A stretch of 64,000 nt of DNA from Phycisphaeraceae bacterium (GCA_019636845.1 JAHBWV010000001.1:682001-746000), one strand, 5' to 3'. Shown: positions 1-9,314, counted from the first letter of the stretch. A program made the numbers and translations. The notes: generated from the letters alone by a model not told the origin.

Positions 1-2
1 AT

Positions 3-1094
3 GCAACGGAGCCACCCGGACTTCGCGCCCAACTGGCGAACATTGACGCTGTGATCGCCGAGATTCAGTCCAAGCTCGGCGCACCAAACCGGGCATACCA
101 AGCCTACTTGACCATTCTCGCCGAATGGACGGAACGCCGGAAGCAACTGGCGGGCAGTTCAGACGACGCCGAATCGCTGGCAGGGCTTCAGGCTTCCAAG
201 GCAGCGCTCGCGGCACTTCCAGCATTGATCAAGCAATCACGAGAGCGGCAGAAGCGTTTGGCACTGGAGATCCACGCTGAAAAAGTCGGCCAAGCGGAAG
301 TCCTCCGAACTCTTTATGGGCCGGTTCAGACGTTCATCAACTCTCATCCGCTCGCCAAGGACAAGCTCAAGCTTGAGTTCCGCGCCGAGTTGAGCAACGT
401 CGATTTCGTTGACCGACTGATGGCACTCCTCGCTCTCAACCGTCGCGGCAGCTTCATGGGCGTGGATGAAGGACGCAAGCGAGCCACTGATCTGACACAG
501 GCAACCGACTGGGAGTCGGCTGCTTCCGTCGAGAAGTTCCTGAAGGACGTGGACGATGCCCTCCATATCAATCTTCGGGATGAGCCACCGAGAGAAGTTC
601 AACTCAAGGACCAGCTACTGAAGGGCAAGCGTCCTGAAGAGGTCTTCGATCTGATGTATGGACTTGAGTATGTTCGTCCGCGGTACATCTTGCGTTGGGA
701 GGGCAAGGAGCTGGCGATGCTCTCTCCGGGCGAGCGTGGCACACTATTGCTGGTGTTTTACCTACTCATCGACAAGAGCGATGTTCCGTTGGTGATCGAT
801 CAGCCAGAAGGCAATCTCGACAACCACACGGTTGCGAAGGTGCTGGTGGACTGCATCAAGGAAGCGAGACGCCGGCGGCAGGTGTTCCTCGTCACGCACA
901 ATCCGAACCTCGCGGTCGTGTGTGATGCGGATCAAGTTGTCTACGCGAGCATGGACAAGCAGAACGGCAATGCGATCACGTATATCTCCGGAGCGCTAGA
1001 GAACCCGCAGATAAGTCAGTTTGTGACAGATGTCTTGGAGGGAACGAGATGGGCATTCGGCGTGCGAGGTGCGAAGTACGAGGTCGGCGAGTGA
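3..1094 (+). CDS. AAA/SMC-like ATPase, C-terminal part (TrlF-like), 5' end outside window
   Basis: The frame is open from the first bases, so the gene starts outside the window; an internal GTG at 51 is not needed. The visible part is a helical region followed by the C-terminal half of an ABC-type ATPase: signature-like LSPGERGTLLL near 720, Walker B-like VPLVIDQPEGNLDN near 785, and an H-loop region (VTHNPNLAVVCDADQ) near 890. The Walker A half is missing from view. The order LSPGERGT, then IDQPE..LDN, then THNPN resembles TrlF-type ATPases, which carry an N-terminal PHP phosphoesterase domain, but that domain cannot be seen here. Its place beside a restriction-like operon suggests defence or DNA processing (inference). 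GC is visibly lower than in the core genes to the right. Confidence 0.7.
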   Translation, partial: ATEPPGLRAQLANIDAVIAEIQSKLGAPNRAYQAYLTILAEWTERRKQLAGSSDDAESLAGLQASKAALAALPALIKQSRERQKRLALEIHAEKVGQAEVLRTLYGPVQTFINSHPLAKDKLKLEFRAELSNVDFVDRLMALLALNRRGSFMGVDEGRKRATDLTQATDWESAASVEKFLKDVDDALHINLRDEPPREVQLKDQLLKGKRPEEVFDLMYGLEYVRPRYILRWEGKELAMLSPGERGTLLLVFYLLIDKSDVPLVIDQPEGNLDNHTVAKVLVDCIKEARRRRQVFLVTHNPNLAVVCDADQVVYASMDKQNGNAITYISGALENPQISQFVTDVLEGTRWAFGVRGAKYEVGE

Positions 1095-1098
1095 GTAC

Positions 1099-2190
1099 CT
1101 AGTGTCCTGACTTCGAGGAAGTCGCACGATTCTTGGCGACTCGTCCGAGGATGGTATCGGCGTCCGCGGTCCAGACGAAGGGCTTGGCATCGTCGTTGCG
1201 CGCGTCGATGTATCCGAGCGCGGCGTGCTCCAGCGAGGCGACGCTGGTGAAGACGCCGCGGCGGAGCTGCTTCTCGGTCAGGTCGGCGAAGACCCGCTCG
1301 ACCTGGTTGAGCCAGCTGGCGCTGGTGGGCGTGAAGTGCAGGTGGTACTCGGGGTGCTTGGCGAGCCACCGCTGCACGGCGGGTGTCTTGTGCGTGGCGT
1401 AGTTGTCCAGCACGATGTGGACCGCGGTGCCGACCGGCTCGGTCGCCTTCACCACCCCGTCGATCGTGCTCAGGAACTTGATGAACTCCTGATGACGGTG
1501 ACGCCGGTGGCACTCGCCGATGACCACCCCGGTCTTGACCATCAACGCCGCGAAGAGACTCGACGTGCCGTGCCGGTAGTAGTCGTGGGTGCGTCGCTCG
1601 GGCGATCCCGGGCGCATCGGCAGCAGGGGCTGGGTGCGGTCCAGCGCCTGCATCTGGCTCTTCTCGTCCACGCAGATCACGACGGCGTTCTGCGGCGGGC
1701 TCATGTAGAGCCCCACGATGTCCCGCGTCTTCTCGACGAACCTCGGGTCGGTCGAGAGCTTGAACGTCTGGCTGCGGTGCGGCTGGAGATTGAACGCCCG
1801 CCAGATCGTGTTGACGCTCGAACGCGAGATGCCGGATGCCGCGGCCATCGAGCGCAGGCTCCAGTGCGTCGCGTCCGGGGGTTTCTCCTCGAGGGTCATG
1901 CGGACCACCTCGGCGACCATCTCGTCGGTGATCTTCCTCTGCACGCCCGGGCGAGGCGCATCCCGCAGGCCGGCCACGCGGTGCGTGAGGAAGCGTGTAC
2001 GCCACTTGAGCACGGTCTGCTCACGCATGTCGATCCTGGCGCCGATGGCCGCGTACGTCAGCCCCTCGTCGTCCAGGAGCACAACCCGGCAGCGATCCGC
2101 CAGGGCACGCGGCGTGCGCGGCCGGCGCACCAGCGTGCGGAGTTCGTCGCGTTCAGCATCGGTCAGATCCAACGGTTTGCGTGTGCCCAT
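1099..2190 (-). CDS. IS630 family transposase
   Basis: This DDE transposase would catalyse cut-and-paste movement of the surrounding IS. The N-terminal part (about residues 15-130) is a double helix-turn-helix region (LADRCRVVLL, YAAIGARIDM). The catalytic acidic residues are visible in ICVDEKSQMQ, HIVLDNYATHK and SWLNQVERVFADL, the usual D, D, E spacing for IS630. I chose the ATG at 2190, which has a GGAG about 10 nt upstream, over the longer frame starting at 2232. The stop codon is read from the TA target dinucleotide plus one flanking base at 1099-1101, so the reading frame runs to the very tip of the element. The gene appears intact and potentially active. Confidence 0.93.
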   Translation of the reverse strand: MGTRKPLDLTDAERDELRTLVRRPRTPRALADRCRVVLLDDEGLTYAAIGARIDMREQTVLKWRTRFLTHRVAGLRDAPRPGVQRKITDEMVAEVVRMTLEEKPPDATHWSLRSMAAASGISRSSVNTIWRAFNLQPHRSQTFKLSTDPRFVEKTRDIVGLYMSPPQNAVVICVDEKSQMQALDRTQPLLPMRPGSPERRTHDYYRHGTSSLFAALMVKTGVVIGECHRRHRHQEFIKFLSTIDGVVKATEPVGTAVHIVLDNYATHKTPAVQRWLAKHPEYHLHFTPTSASWLNQVERVFADLTEKQLRRGVFTSVASLEHAALGYIDARNDDAKPFVWTADADTILGRVAKNRATSSKSGH

Positions 2191-2267
2191 CGCTCGGCTC
2201 CAGAGTACCCCGGAACCGATACGCGCCAACACCGCAAACGGTTGCGCTCTTCTTCAAGTCGGGACAC
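1102..2267 (-). mobile_element. IS630-family insertion sequence, complete
   Basis: The element is bounded by imperfect terminal inverted repeats: GTGTCCTGACTTCGAGGAAG from 1102, and GTGTCCCGACTTGAAGAAGA read inward on the minus strand from 2267. Both ends carry a further GCGCA/TCGCAC-like block. The dinucleotide TA flanks each end (1100-1101 and 2268-2269), as expected for IS630/Tc1-type insertion at TA. The length is about 1166 bp and one intact transposase fills it. It sits between the 3' ends of two convergent genes and breaks neither. Confidence 0.9.
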
Positions 2268-2278
2268 TAGGTGCTTGG

Positions 2279-3394
2279 TCATTCCGAAATCCCAAACTTC
2301 TGCTTCAACCGCTCAATCGTGTAGGGCCACTTGGCATCTCTTGGCTCAGCGACGCAGTTCTGGTTGCCGAAAAAGCCAGGCTCGCGGACGGCTTGATTGA
2401 GCGGCACCGTCTTTAGCCACTTGACTCGGACCAGATACTCGCTGAGGTCGGAATTGTCGGCGTTCTCGCCCATGTCCTGACAGACCGGTCCTGCCTGCAA
2501 GATCGGCACCTGCTGACCTCGGTCGTTCTTGACCATGAACTCATTGACGGGCACAGCGGGTGCTTCGACGATGCCCACACCCACATAGCCGGTGCCGCCG
2601 GGGACGTTGACCCAGATGCGATTCCCGGGCTCAAGGCGCTGAAGGGCATCGCGGAACCGGGTGCCCTGCCCCGCGCTCACAAAGTTGAACCGCCTCGCAT
2701 CCTCCCAATGGCGGTGGTCGCCTTCGCCGAAGTTCACGTAGTACTCGCCATTGAACTCAACCCGCTCGCGGGCGGCTGGCAGTGCGGGGCTGACGGCATC
2801 CGCCGAGTCGGTATCTCGAAGCCATGCACGGGTGAGGTACTCGCGGTCTCTGTCCTTGAAGACACGGAAAAAGACCGCATTTATTCGAACCTCGTACTCC
2901 TCCGCGAGGTACTGGACGATCCTCTCGGTGGCGGCGTCAAGCACCGCGGCAACGATGACCAGTTCGTGCGAACTGTTGAACTCATCGGGTATCGGAAGGC
3001 CTTTGAAGTGCGCGCTAAAGGCCTCCTCGATCGTCTTTGCTAGCTGATCCCCTGCGTACTCCTTCTGATACCGCGCGAAAATCCGTCGTACTTCATCCGC
3101 CTGCACGGTCTTGATGTACGAGCCGTAGTCGAGTGTCTGGGCGACGATCTCGCGCTCGGTCTTATTCCGCTTCAGCTCAAGAACGATCAGCCTGCCCTCG
3201 GTATCGATGCAAAGCAGATCAATGAACTTGCCCCAAGGCGTCGGGACTTGGCGGCCGATCATCATCCAGTTGGGCGAAGCGATGGAGATGTCCTTGGCGA
3301 GCAGGGACTCCAAACGCTCTTCGAGGTTCATAGATGTTGGCTCGACTCGTTCGAGGTCCGTATCGATCCGCCACATGGAGAGTTCAATCGGCAT
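2279..3394 (-). CDS. NucS/DUF91-like PD-(D/E)xK nuclease
   Basis: A 371-aa protein with an N-terminal restriction-endonuclease fold. The pattern is D59 in KFIDLLCID, E73-L-K75 in IVLELKRN and Q86 in AQTLDYGSYI, which fits the PD-(D/E)xK core of NucS/DUF91 proteins. The C-terminal 130 residues are rich in beta-type sequence and include NFGEGDHRHWEDARRFNFV and RIWVNVPGGTGYVGVGIV, resembling a small DNA- or nucleotide-binding add-on seen in such nucleases. The ATG at 3394 is preferred because the upstream 27 codons are low-quality sequence. It is the last gene of the minus-strand restriction-like operon, 120 bp after the PLD nuclease. Strong in the nuclease call; the exact substrate is unknown. 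Confidence 0.75.
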   Translation of the reverse strand: MPIELSMWRIDTDLERVEPTSMNLEERLESLLAKDISIASPNWMMIGRQVPTPWGKFIDLLCIDTEGRLIVLELKRNKTEREIVAQTLDYGSYIKTVQADEVRRIFARYQKEYAGDQLAKTIEEAFSAHFKGLPIPDEFNSSHELVIVAAVLDAATERIVQYLAEEYEVRINAVFFRVFKDRDREYLTRAWLRDTDSADAVSPALPAARERVEFNGEYYVNFGEGDHRHWEDARRFNFVSAGQGTRFRDALQRLEPGNRIWVNVPGGTGYVGVGIVEAPAVPVNEFMVKNDRGQQVPILQAGPVCQDMGENADNSDLSEYLVRVKWLKTVPLNQAVREPGFFGNQNCVAEPRDAKWPYTIERLKQKFGISE

Positions 3395-3514
3395 GCGCCG
3401 ATTGTACCATCCTTTGATGGCTTCATGTCTACGTGCTTCGCCTGCAGCGTCGAAGCATCCGGAATGATCTAGCACGACCCAAAGCCAGTTCGCTCACGGT
3501 CGTGTCAGCTCCTT

Positions 3515-4780
3515 TCACGCGTCATGCTCGTAGACAAGTGCGTCGATCAACGCGACTCGAGCGTCCCACAGCTCGCGCGAGAGCGGATCTGATGGCGGGG
3601 CAGACCGGAACCACGGAGAGCTCCAGAGCCGCCGAAGGGCTTTCGAATAGCCGTCCCATGACTTCAGCGAAGACATCGAGACATCAAAGGCATTGGCCAC
3701 ACCCCGGTCGGACTTACCATTCACCGAGAAAAACCTCTCTGGCCGAGTGAGCGTGAGCAGCCGTGTTGCAACGGCGTGGCTCAGGCCGTGCTCCTGGCAC
3801 ACGCGTTCCCAGATCCGCTTGGCGGCTTGCTCATTGGCCACATCGTCTCTCATGCTCGTTCCCCGGAGCAATCGGAGTAAGGCGTTCAAGTCCCGCCTTA
3901 GATGAGCGTCCTGCCCTAGTTTACTTTGGGCAAGCCCGGACCCCTGGAAGTGCCCCAGCCACCCATGGTCCACAGGGGTGCGCTTCGACTTACGTCCCAC
4001 GATCATCTGAAACTCGACTGACCCCGCGGGTGGCAAAGGCCCCGACGCCACCTGCCGAAGCTCTCGCAGTGCGGCACGATATCCCAGCTGGTCATCAGCA
4101 AGCCAGTTCTCGGTGCCACGTATTGCCGCCCGCAGCAGGATTCGCTCATAGGTCGGCCAGCTCGCAGCCAGAATCTCCGGCGTCGCGATCCCGGGAGCGT
4201 TCCGTACCGAGCCCCGACCCGCGAGGTCTTCAGCATCCGCCAGCTTCCGAAGCGGTCCCTGTGTTGGTGGGTTCCATGATTCTCGATAAGAGGCGAGCCA
4301 TTGAGCAGTCACCTTGGTCGAGTCGTTGCGCCAGCCCTCCCACACCTCGATCCATGAGCGTGACTCCTGAGCAGACAGCTTGACGTGGAGGGCGCACTCC
4401 ACATTCGACAAGAATGCCGCATTCGTCAGGTTCGCGCTTCCGACGATCGCTTCGGTTCGCTCCCTGCTCCGGAACAGATAGAACTTCGAGTGGAACAACG
4501 GAGTGTCCCGCTCACTTACCCATGTGTCGTTTCCAATTGCTGCAAGTGATGCTAAGGCATCCGGATCGGTCATCTGGAAGCTGAGCCCCACGACTGCATG
4601 GACTCGCGAGTGCCGCGCGGCGAGTTCGAGTATCGCCCAGCCCGGTCTCGCCCACGCGGTTCCGATGTACACGTCCTCCGCCCATCCAAGGCACGCCAAG
4701 AAGGCCACTTGAAGATCCTTTGGCGTGGAGAGCAGGCGTGTGGCAGACTCGCGTGCATTCACTCTCGTGACGCTCATCAT
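3515..4780 (-). CDS. PLD/HKD-family nuclease
   Basis: A 421-aa protein whose first 130 residues form one phospholipase D-like half: H97-x-K99 in LFHSKFYLF followed by G114-S-A-N-L-T. This is the arrangement of NgoFVII-type restriction nucleases and of DISARM DrmC, which normally act as dimers to complete the active site. The C-terminal two thirds are alpha-helical with no motif I recognise. The ATG at 4780 overlaps the stop of the upstream gene (ATGA) and follows AGGAGG directly, so the start is well supported. Translation coupling with the winged-helix protein argues that the two work together. Probably the DNA-cleaving part of the system (inference). Confidence 0.78.
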   Translation of the reverse strand: MMSVTRVNARESATRLLSTPKDLQVAFLACLGWAEDVYIGTAWARPGWAILELAARHSRVHAVVGLSFQMTDPDALASLAAIGNDTWVSERDTPLFHSKFYLFRSRERTEAIVGSANLTNAAFLSNVECALHVKLSAQESRSWIEVWEGWRNDSTKVTAQWLASYRESWNPPTQGPLRKLADAEDLAGRGSVRNAPGIATPEILAASWPTYERILLRAAIRGTENWLADDQLGYRAALRELRQVASGPLPPAGSVEFQMIVGRKSKRTPVDHGWLGHFQGSGLAQSKLGQDAHLRRDLNALLRLLRGTSMRDDVANEQAAKRIWERVCQEHGLSHAVATRLLTLTRPERFFSVNGKSDRGVANAFDVSMSSLKSWDGYSKALRRLWSSPWFRSAPPSDPLSRELWDARVALIDALVYEHDA

Positions 4781-5424
4781 GTCCTCCTGATCCCCCCGCC
4801 ATCGCGTTCGAGCAGCCCCCGCCGGATTCCCGCGTTGATCGCGGAGCGGAACGCATCCCGGATCGTCGAACCCGTGCGGCGGAAGCCCAGATACCGTGCC
4901 GCGGCGGTGATCGCCTCCTCGCGATCCCACACGGCCGGGCCGCCCGCGTCGCGCATCGCCGCGATCAGGAACTCGACGCACTCATCGCGGGTGTAATCGT
5001 CGATGCTCCGGGTCTGGAGACTCAGAAGGCCACGCTCGGTCAGGATCACCTTCCGCCGCGCGGCAGCAGTCAGGCCGCTCTCCACCAGATCCGCAACCCG
5101 TGAACCGACGCGAGCGAAGCCGAGCGTCCTGGCGACGCGTCGGACCGCCTGATCGCGTTCGAGGTCAGCGTTGTCGGGATCGGTGAAGGTCTGTCTGACC
5201 GCCATGACGACGTCGGTCAGATCGAGGTCATCGATGGATGGGGCCTCGGATCCCTGCATCGCATCTGCCGCGGCATCGACCAGCGAGTCGACCAGTCGGC
5301 CCGTGACGGCCTTTGCGGTGTCGCGCAGCGACCACTTCGGCGGGGCGGGCTGGGAGGCCGGAGGCGCTTTCGCGGACTCACGCTTGGCTCTGGCCTCGGG
5401 CTTGCTGGAGCCCGGGGCCTTCAT
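4777..5424 (-). CDS. Tandem winged-helix protein (DUF3320-like repeats)
   Basis: A 215-aa protein of uncertain function. After a Lys/Ala/Pro-rich N-terminus (residues 1-32) it contains two similar blocks, about residues 87-136 and 166-212. Both follow the pattern R-x-x-A-(I/V)-x-x-x-A-R-x-L-G-F-x-R-x-G-S-x-(I/V)-x-D (ARTLGFARVGSRVADL and ARYLGFRRTGSTIRDA). The spacing recalls the DUF3320 winged-helix segment found at the end of some restriction helicases, so DNA binding or target selection is plausible. The start ATG overlaps the methyltransferase stop by four bases (5421-5424), and its own stop overlaps the PLD nuclease start in the same way. No catalytic motif is visible. Confidence 0.6.
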   Translation of the reverse strand: MKAPGSSKPEARAKRESAKAPPASQPAPPKWSLRDTAKAVTGRLVDSLVDAAADAMQGSEAPSIDDLDLTDVVMAVRQTFTDPDNADLERDQAVRRVARTLGFARVGSRVADLVESGLTAAARRKVILTERGLLSLQTRSIDDYTRDECVEFLIAAMRDAGGPAVWDREEAITAAARYLGFRRTGSTIRDAFRSAINAGIRRGLLERDGGGIRRT

Positions 5425-8400
5425 GCGAAAGGGAGTTCCGGCCCATCCTTCTTGTCTGAATCGGCCTCATCGGCTTCGGCTGCCTGACTCGGAGCGGTTC
5501 TGGGTGATGTAGCTGAACCGCCCGAGTTGGAGGGACGGATGCCCAGCTTCTCGAGTTCAGCAGGATCGGTGATGAACGCGCCGGGCCAGCCGCCGTGCTC
5601 TTCGATGACCTTGTCGATCTCGCCCATGATGCGGATGGTCTCGCTGATGGCGACAACGATCTTCTGATAGTGCTCGATGTCTTCCTTGGAGAGCGTGCGG
5701 CCCTTGCGGTCCTTGAGCCACTTCTCACAGACCTGGTAGCCGCCGATGTGGAAGTTCCAGACGGTCTCGGGGACGCCGCGGAAGCCGTTCGTGCGAGCGC
5801 GATCTATCCAGACGGCTTCGTCACGATGCCACACACCGTCAACGGCGGCGCGGTTGGATCCGACCCATGACACTGAAGCTTTCTTCGAGTCCGGCACCTC
5901 CATAAGGTGAAGGTCCACAAGTTGCTGTCCGAGCTGCGATAGGGTGTGAAACAGCCGAGGGTGGGAAGGCAAGTGCACTCGCGGGAACTCGATCTTCAGA
6001 AACGGTGCGTATCGAGTGCGGTAGGTCGGACTGTGAAACACCGCATAGAGATAAGCGAATATGTGCTCAGCGGTGACACCCTCGGGCAACCGGAACTCGC
6101 CCGCTCGCCTGACACCAAGTGCTCCCGCAAGTCCAGTGATGAACGAGTCTTGGAGGTTTGGGCCCCGGCGTCCGCCACTAAGCAGAGAACCCGGGTCGTC
6201 CTCGCCGGAATCGGCGTAAAGCGGAAAACAGTTCGCGATCCCCCGGTTGCTGATGAAAACGCGACACTCTGAAAGCCCGCGACAGGCGAGAAAGTAGCAG
6301 TACTCGGGAACGTCGTATTCGAACTGCCTCATCGCGAGCAGGCCGAGCGATGGCTTGCCCAGCATATGGCGCATCACGTCCCAAGCTGGGCGGCTGGTCA
6401 GACCGACCGAGTAGTAGATCCATCGCTGATCAAATGGCCTGTAGAGACACGACTGAATCGCGCTAGGTCTGAATGACTCGCTGCGACGGCGTTTGAGTAA
6501 TGGATAGCTCGATGAATCCTCCACCCGGTACTGCGTGCGAAAGGGATCCTTGAGCCCTTGGGCTGAGAAGAACTCCTCGATTCGGTCTCGGAGTGCGGTC
6601 CGCGACTCGTCGATGAAAAGATCGTCGCGGTCGGTTTTCACGCCGTTGCCATCGACTCGAAACACGTCCGTAAGCGAGATGCCTGCGCGATACTCGTCCA
6701 CGAGAGCGAAGTCCTTCGGCACGAAAAACTGATACGGCTCATGCGGATCGAGACTGGCTTGCTGAATCGTCTCCATGCGCTCGGCGAGGAGCACCATCGC
6801 CTTTGCATCCCGCGAACCCCATAATTCGCCGTGATACACAGGAGCTCGCTCATCGCGTTTGCCACACCGGGACCAAAAGCTAATGCCGACGCCTTGTTGG
6901 ATATCGAATACGTTCTCGTCCGGCGAGCCGTCCGGACCCGTCTCTTTTTTCAAACTACTTCCATGCAGGTCAAGAACTCGCACGGTACTCATCGACAACC
7001 GTATCGCGCGTCGCATCTGCCGATGGGTGATGCCGTCGAAGTACGTGTTGTTGGTTATGAAACCGAGCACGCCAATCCCTGCTGATTCGATCAGGAACTG
7101 CGCGAAGCGAAGGAACTTGATGAAGTCGTCGTCGAGGTTCAGCTTCTTCTCGTTCAGGCCCTCCTTGTACGTGTCGAGCAGCCCCATGATGAATGGGATG
7201 CGATTGAGCTGGCCGTAATTTGAGTACGGCGGATTCCCAATGATCGTGTTGAACCGCCGGCTACGTTTGACGGCATTGACGGCCTGGGCCTCGTGCGCCA
7301 GTTCGGGCACGTCGAACTCCAACCGATCCGAGAAGTCCTGCGCTGGTTCCAGTGCGTTGGTCAGGTACACGCGCACACGCTCGTCGCTCTCGAATCCGTA
7401 CCCGGTCTCGTGGAGCTTCAGCCCGATCTTCATGTGGGCGATGGCGTAGGGCGCGGGCATGAGTTCGTACCCGTGCAGGCGCGGCAGGAGGTGGGCGGGG
7501 ACGTACTGGTTCCAGAGTGTTCTGATTTCGACCGCGTTCTTGCCCTCGCGCCTCCAGCGCGTCACGAGGGTGGTGTGGATGGTGTCGATCACCTCGACGA
7601 GGAACGTGCCCGTGCCCGTCGCTGGGTCGAGGATCGCCACGAAGGGGTCCTCGGGCTTGACCGCGGGCACCTCGACGGGGTCCTTTGCGCCGGGCTTGAT
7701 CTCTTTGCGAGTGGGCAGCTTGAGGCCCGGGTGCTTGTTGAGCATCTCGCCCCACGTGGCCGTGTCGGCCAGGCCGTCCGCCAGGCCAAACTCCTTCTGG
7801 AGGATTTCGTGGACGGAGCGGACGATGAAGGAGACGACGGGGCGTGGCGTATAGAAGACGCCGCGCTGCATGCGCTTCTTGGGGTCGTACTCCTTGAGGA
7901 AGAGTTCGTAGAAGTGGATGACGGGGTCTTCGAGGGGGTTCTTGTTGCCAAAGTCGCGGAGCACCGCCTCCATGTTCGCGGTGCGGAGGAGGTCCACGAC
8001 CTCGGAGATGCCGAGTTCATCAAAGTCGATGCCCTTGTGGGAGGACTTGGCTCCCCCACCCGCGTGGCCGTTGCGCCCGCCGGCCTTCAGGAACCGCTCC
8101 AGCATCTCTTTCAGGAACGGATTGGTGACGGGAACCATCTCGACGGCGGAGTCGGCGGTGACGGGGTTCTGCCCTTCGCCTGGCGCGTGGCGCGAGACGG
8201 CGGCGGTGAGCAGGCCGTAGGCGATGGTCTGGGCGTACATGTCCGCGAAGTCATTTTCCGTGAGGTCGTGGATCAGGGCTTCCCTGAATGCTTTATGGAG
8301 CGTGCGGAGTTCGCCCTTCTCGGATTCGTGGGCGATGACGGTGCGTGCACGTTTGCGGATCTTCCCGGCCAGTGCGGCGAGACGCACTGCGAGGTCTTTG

Positions 8401-9041
8401 GATGTGCGGACGACCTCGCCGTGTCCGAGGGTGAAGGCCCGCGACCACTTGTTCCGCCACGCCGTAGGTTCGATAACCCCCGCCGAGTCGGCGGGCCAGC
8501 GCAAGTGCTGGCGCAGATCTCGGTCAACCTTGTCCAGATGGAGCGTGGTGTCGTCATCGTCCCAGCCGAGGACCTTGAGAGTGGGTAGATCGGTCTCGTG
8601 GCCTGGCGGCGGATCTGCGAAGTGGGCGAAGGTGAGGGCGCGGTCGTCGGACTCGCCGTAGGCGGAGATGAAGAGCAGGTCGCGGCGGTCCCACGCGGCT
8701 TGCCCGGCCTTCTTCGCCGCGCCGCGCTTATTCAGCACCAGCGAGCGAAGGACGCGGCGAAGCACGACGACCGGGAGCTTGCCCACCTCGAAGTTGACAA
8801 AGAAGATGCCCCATGGCTGATTGGAGGTCAATGGCCGAAGTTGCTTGATCCCCTTGACCTTGACAGCCGTCTTCGCATCGAGGCCGAGTTCTTCGGGAGA
8901 ATACTCGAAGGTGATGTCCTCGACATCCTCGGTCTCAATGGGCCAGTCCAGATCATCGCGTAGGTACTTGATGAGTTGGGGGAAGCTGCGGATCGACCGG
9001 AGGCGTTCGACCTCCGCACGTGATGGAATGGGAGCGGGCAT
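5421..9041 (-). CDS. Type ISP-like adenine-specific DNA methyltransferase with target recognition domain
   Basis: A 1206-aa enzyme expected to make N6-methyladenine in DNA. SAM-binding motif I is LDPATGTGTFLVEV near residue 470, and catalytic motif IV is GNPPYSNYG near 602. Around residue 1000, FAYLYAVFHSPTYRTRYAP and then FPRVHLPSHPRLF match the C-terminal domain of single-chain type ISP restriction-modification enzymes (LlaBIII class). In those enzymes the nuclease and helicase precede the methyltransferase on one chain. Here the first 300 residues have no helicase motifs, and a separate helicase lies upstream in the same operon. The start at 9041 follows GGAG about 12 nt away. Without a cognate nuclease on the same chain it could be either modification or restriction specificity. 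Confidence 0.88.
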   Translation of the reverse strand: MPAPIPSRAEVERLRSIRSFPQLIKYLRDDLDWPIETEDVEDITFEYSPEELGLDAKTAVKVKGIKQLRPLTSNQPWGIFFVNFEVGKLPVVVLRRVLRSLVLNKRGAAKKAGQAAWDRRDLLFISAYGESDDRALTFAHFADPPPGHETDLPTLKVLGWDDDDTTLHLDKVDRDLRQHLRWPADSAGVIEPTAWRNKWSRAFTLGHGEVVRTSKDLAVRLAALAGKIRKRARTVIAHESEKGELRTLHKAFREALIHDLTENDFADMYAQTIAYGLLTAAVSRHAPGEGQNPVTADSAVEMVPVTNPFLKEMLERFLKAGGRNGHAGGGAKSSHKGIDFDELGISEVVDLLRTANMEAVLRDFGNKNPLEDPVIHFYELFLKEYDPKKRMQRGVFYTPRPVVSFIVRSVHEILQKEFGLADGLADTATWGEMLNKHPGLKLPTRKEIKPGAKDPVEVPAVKPEDPFVAILDPATGTGTFLVEVIDTIHTTLVTRWRREGKNAVEIRTLWNQYVPAHLLPRLHGYELMPAPYAIAHMKIGLKLHETGYGFESDERVRVYLTNALEPAQDFSDRLEFDVPELAHEAQAVNAVKRSRRFNTIIGNPPYSNYGQLNRIPFIMGLLDTYKEGLNEKKLNLDDDFIKFLRFAQFLIESAGIGVLGFITNNTYFDGITHRQMRRAIRLSMSTVRVLDLHGSSLKKETGPDGSPDENVFDIQQGVGISFWSRCGKRDERAPVYHGELWGSRDAKAMVLLAERMETIQQASLDPHEPYQFFVPKDFALVDEYRAGISLTDVFRVDGNGVKTDRDDLFIDESRTALRDRIEEFFSAQGLKDPFRTQYRVEDSSSYPLLKRRRSESFRPSAIQSCLYRPFDQRWIYYSVGLTSRPAWDVMRHMLGKPSLGLLAMRQFEYDVPEYCYFLACRGLSECRVFISNRGIANCFPLYADSGEDDPGSLLSGGRRGPNLQDSFITGLAGALGVRRAGEFRLPEGVTAEHIFAYLYAVFHSPTYRTRYAPFLKIEFPRVHLPSHPRLFHTLSQLGQQLVDLHLMEVPDSKKASVSWVGSNRAAVDGVWHRDEAVWIDRARTNGFRGVPETVWNFHIGGYQVCEKWLKDRKGRTLSKEDIEHYQKIVVAISETIRIMGEIDKVIEEHGGWPGAFITDPAELEKLGIRPSNSGGSATSPRTAPSQAAEADEADSDKKDGPELPFA

Positions 9042-9080
9042 GGTTCGATTGAGCTCCGGGAGGTGCTGGAATCGAGGGTC

Positions 9081-9299
9081 TTAGCGCTCCTTGCGCGTGA
9101 GCTGGCCGGTCTTTCGGGCGCTTGAGAGCGCACGCCAGAACTCATGAAGAGTCAGGTACTTGCCGGTTGAGCGATAGAACTCGGCGCACATCCGCTCGAA
9201 CTGCGGCGTGTACGGGAGGTCGTCCACCGTCAGCTCGCTCTTGGCGTACATGTCGATCAGGGTGGCGCGGCACGCATCGTCGAGTTCCTTCCATCCCAT
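9081..9299 (-). CDS. Small hypothetical protein of the restriction operon
   Basis: A 72-aa, charged, probably all-helical protein (starting MGWKELDDACRATLIDMY, ending QLTRKER). It is wedged between the helicase stop (15 bp away) and the methyltransferase start (39 bp away) and has a GGAAGG-type ribosome binding site. I recognise no family. Its tight placement and complete codon structure favour a real gene, perhaps an adaptor or regulator of its two large neighbours. Confidence 0.6.
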   Translation of the reverse strand: MGWKELDDACRATLIDMYAKSELTVDDLPYTPQFERMCAEFYRSTGKYLTLHEFWRALSSARKTGQLTRKER

Positions 9300-9314
9300 G
9301 GCGGTATCCTTCCA

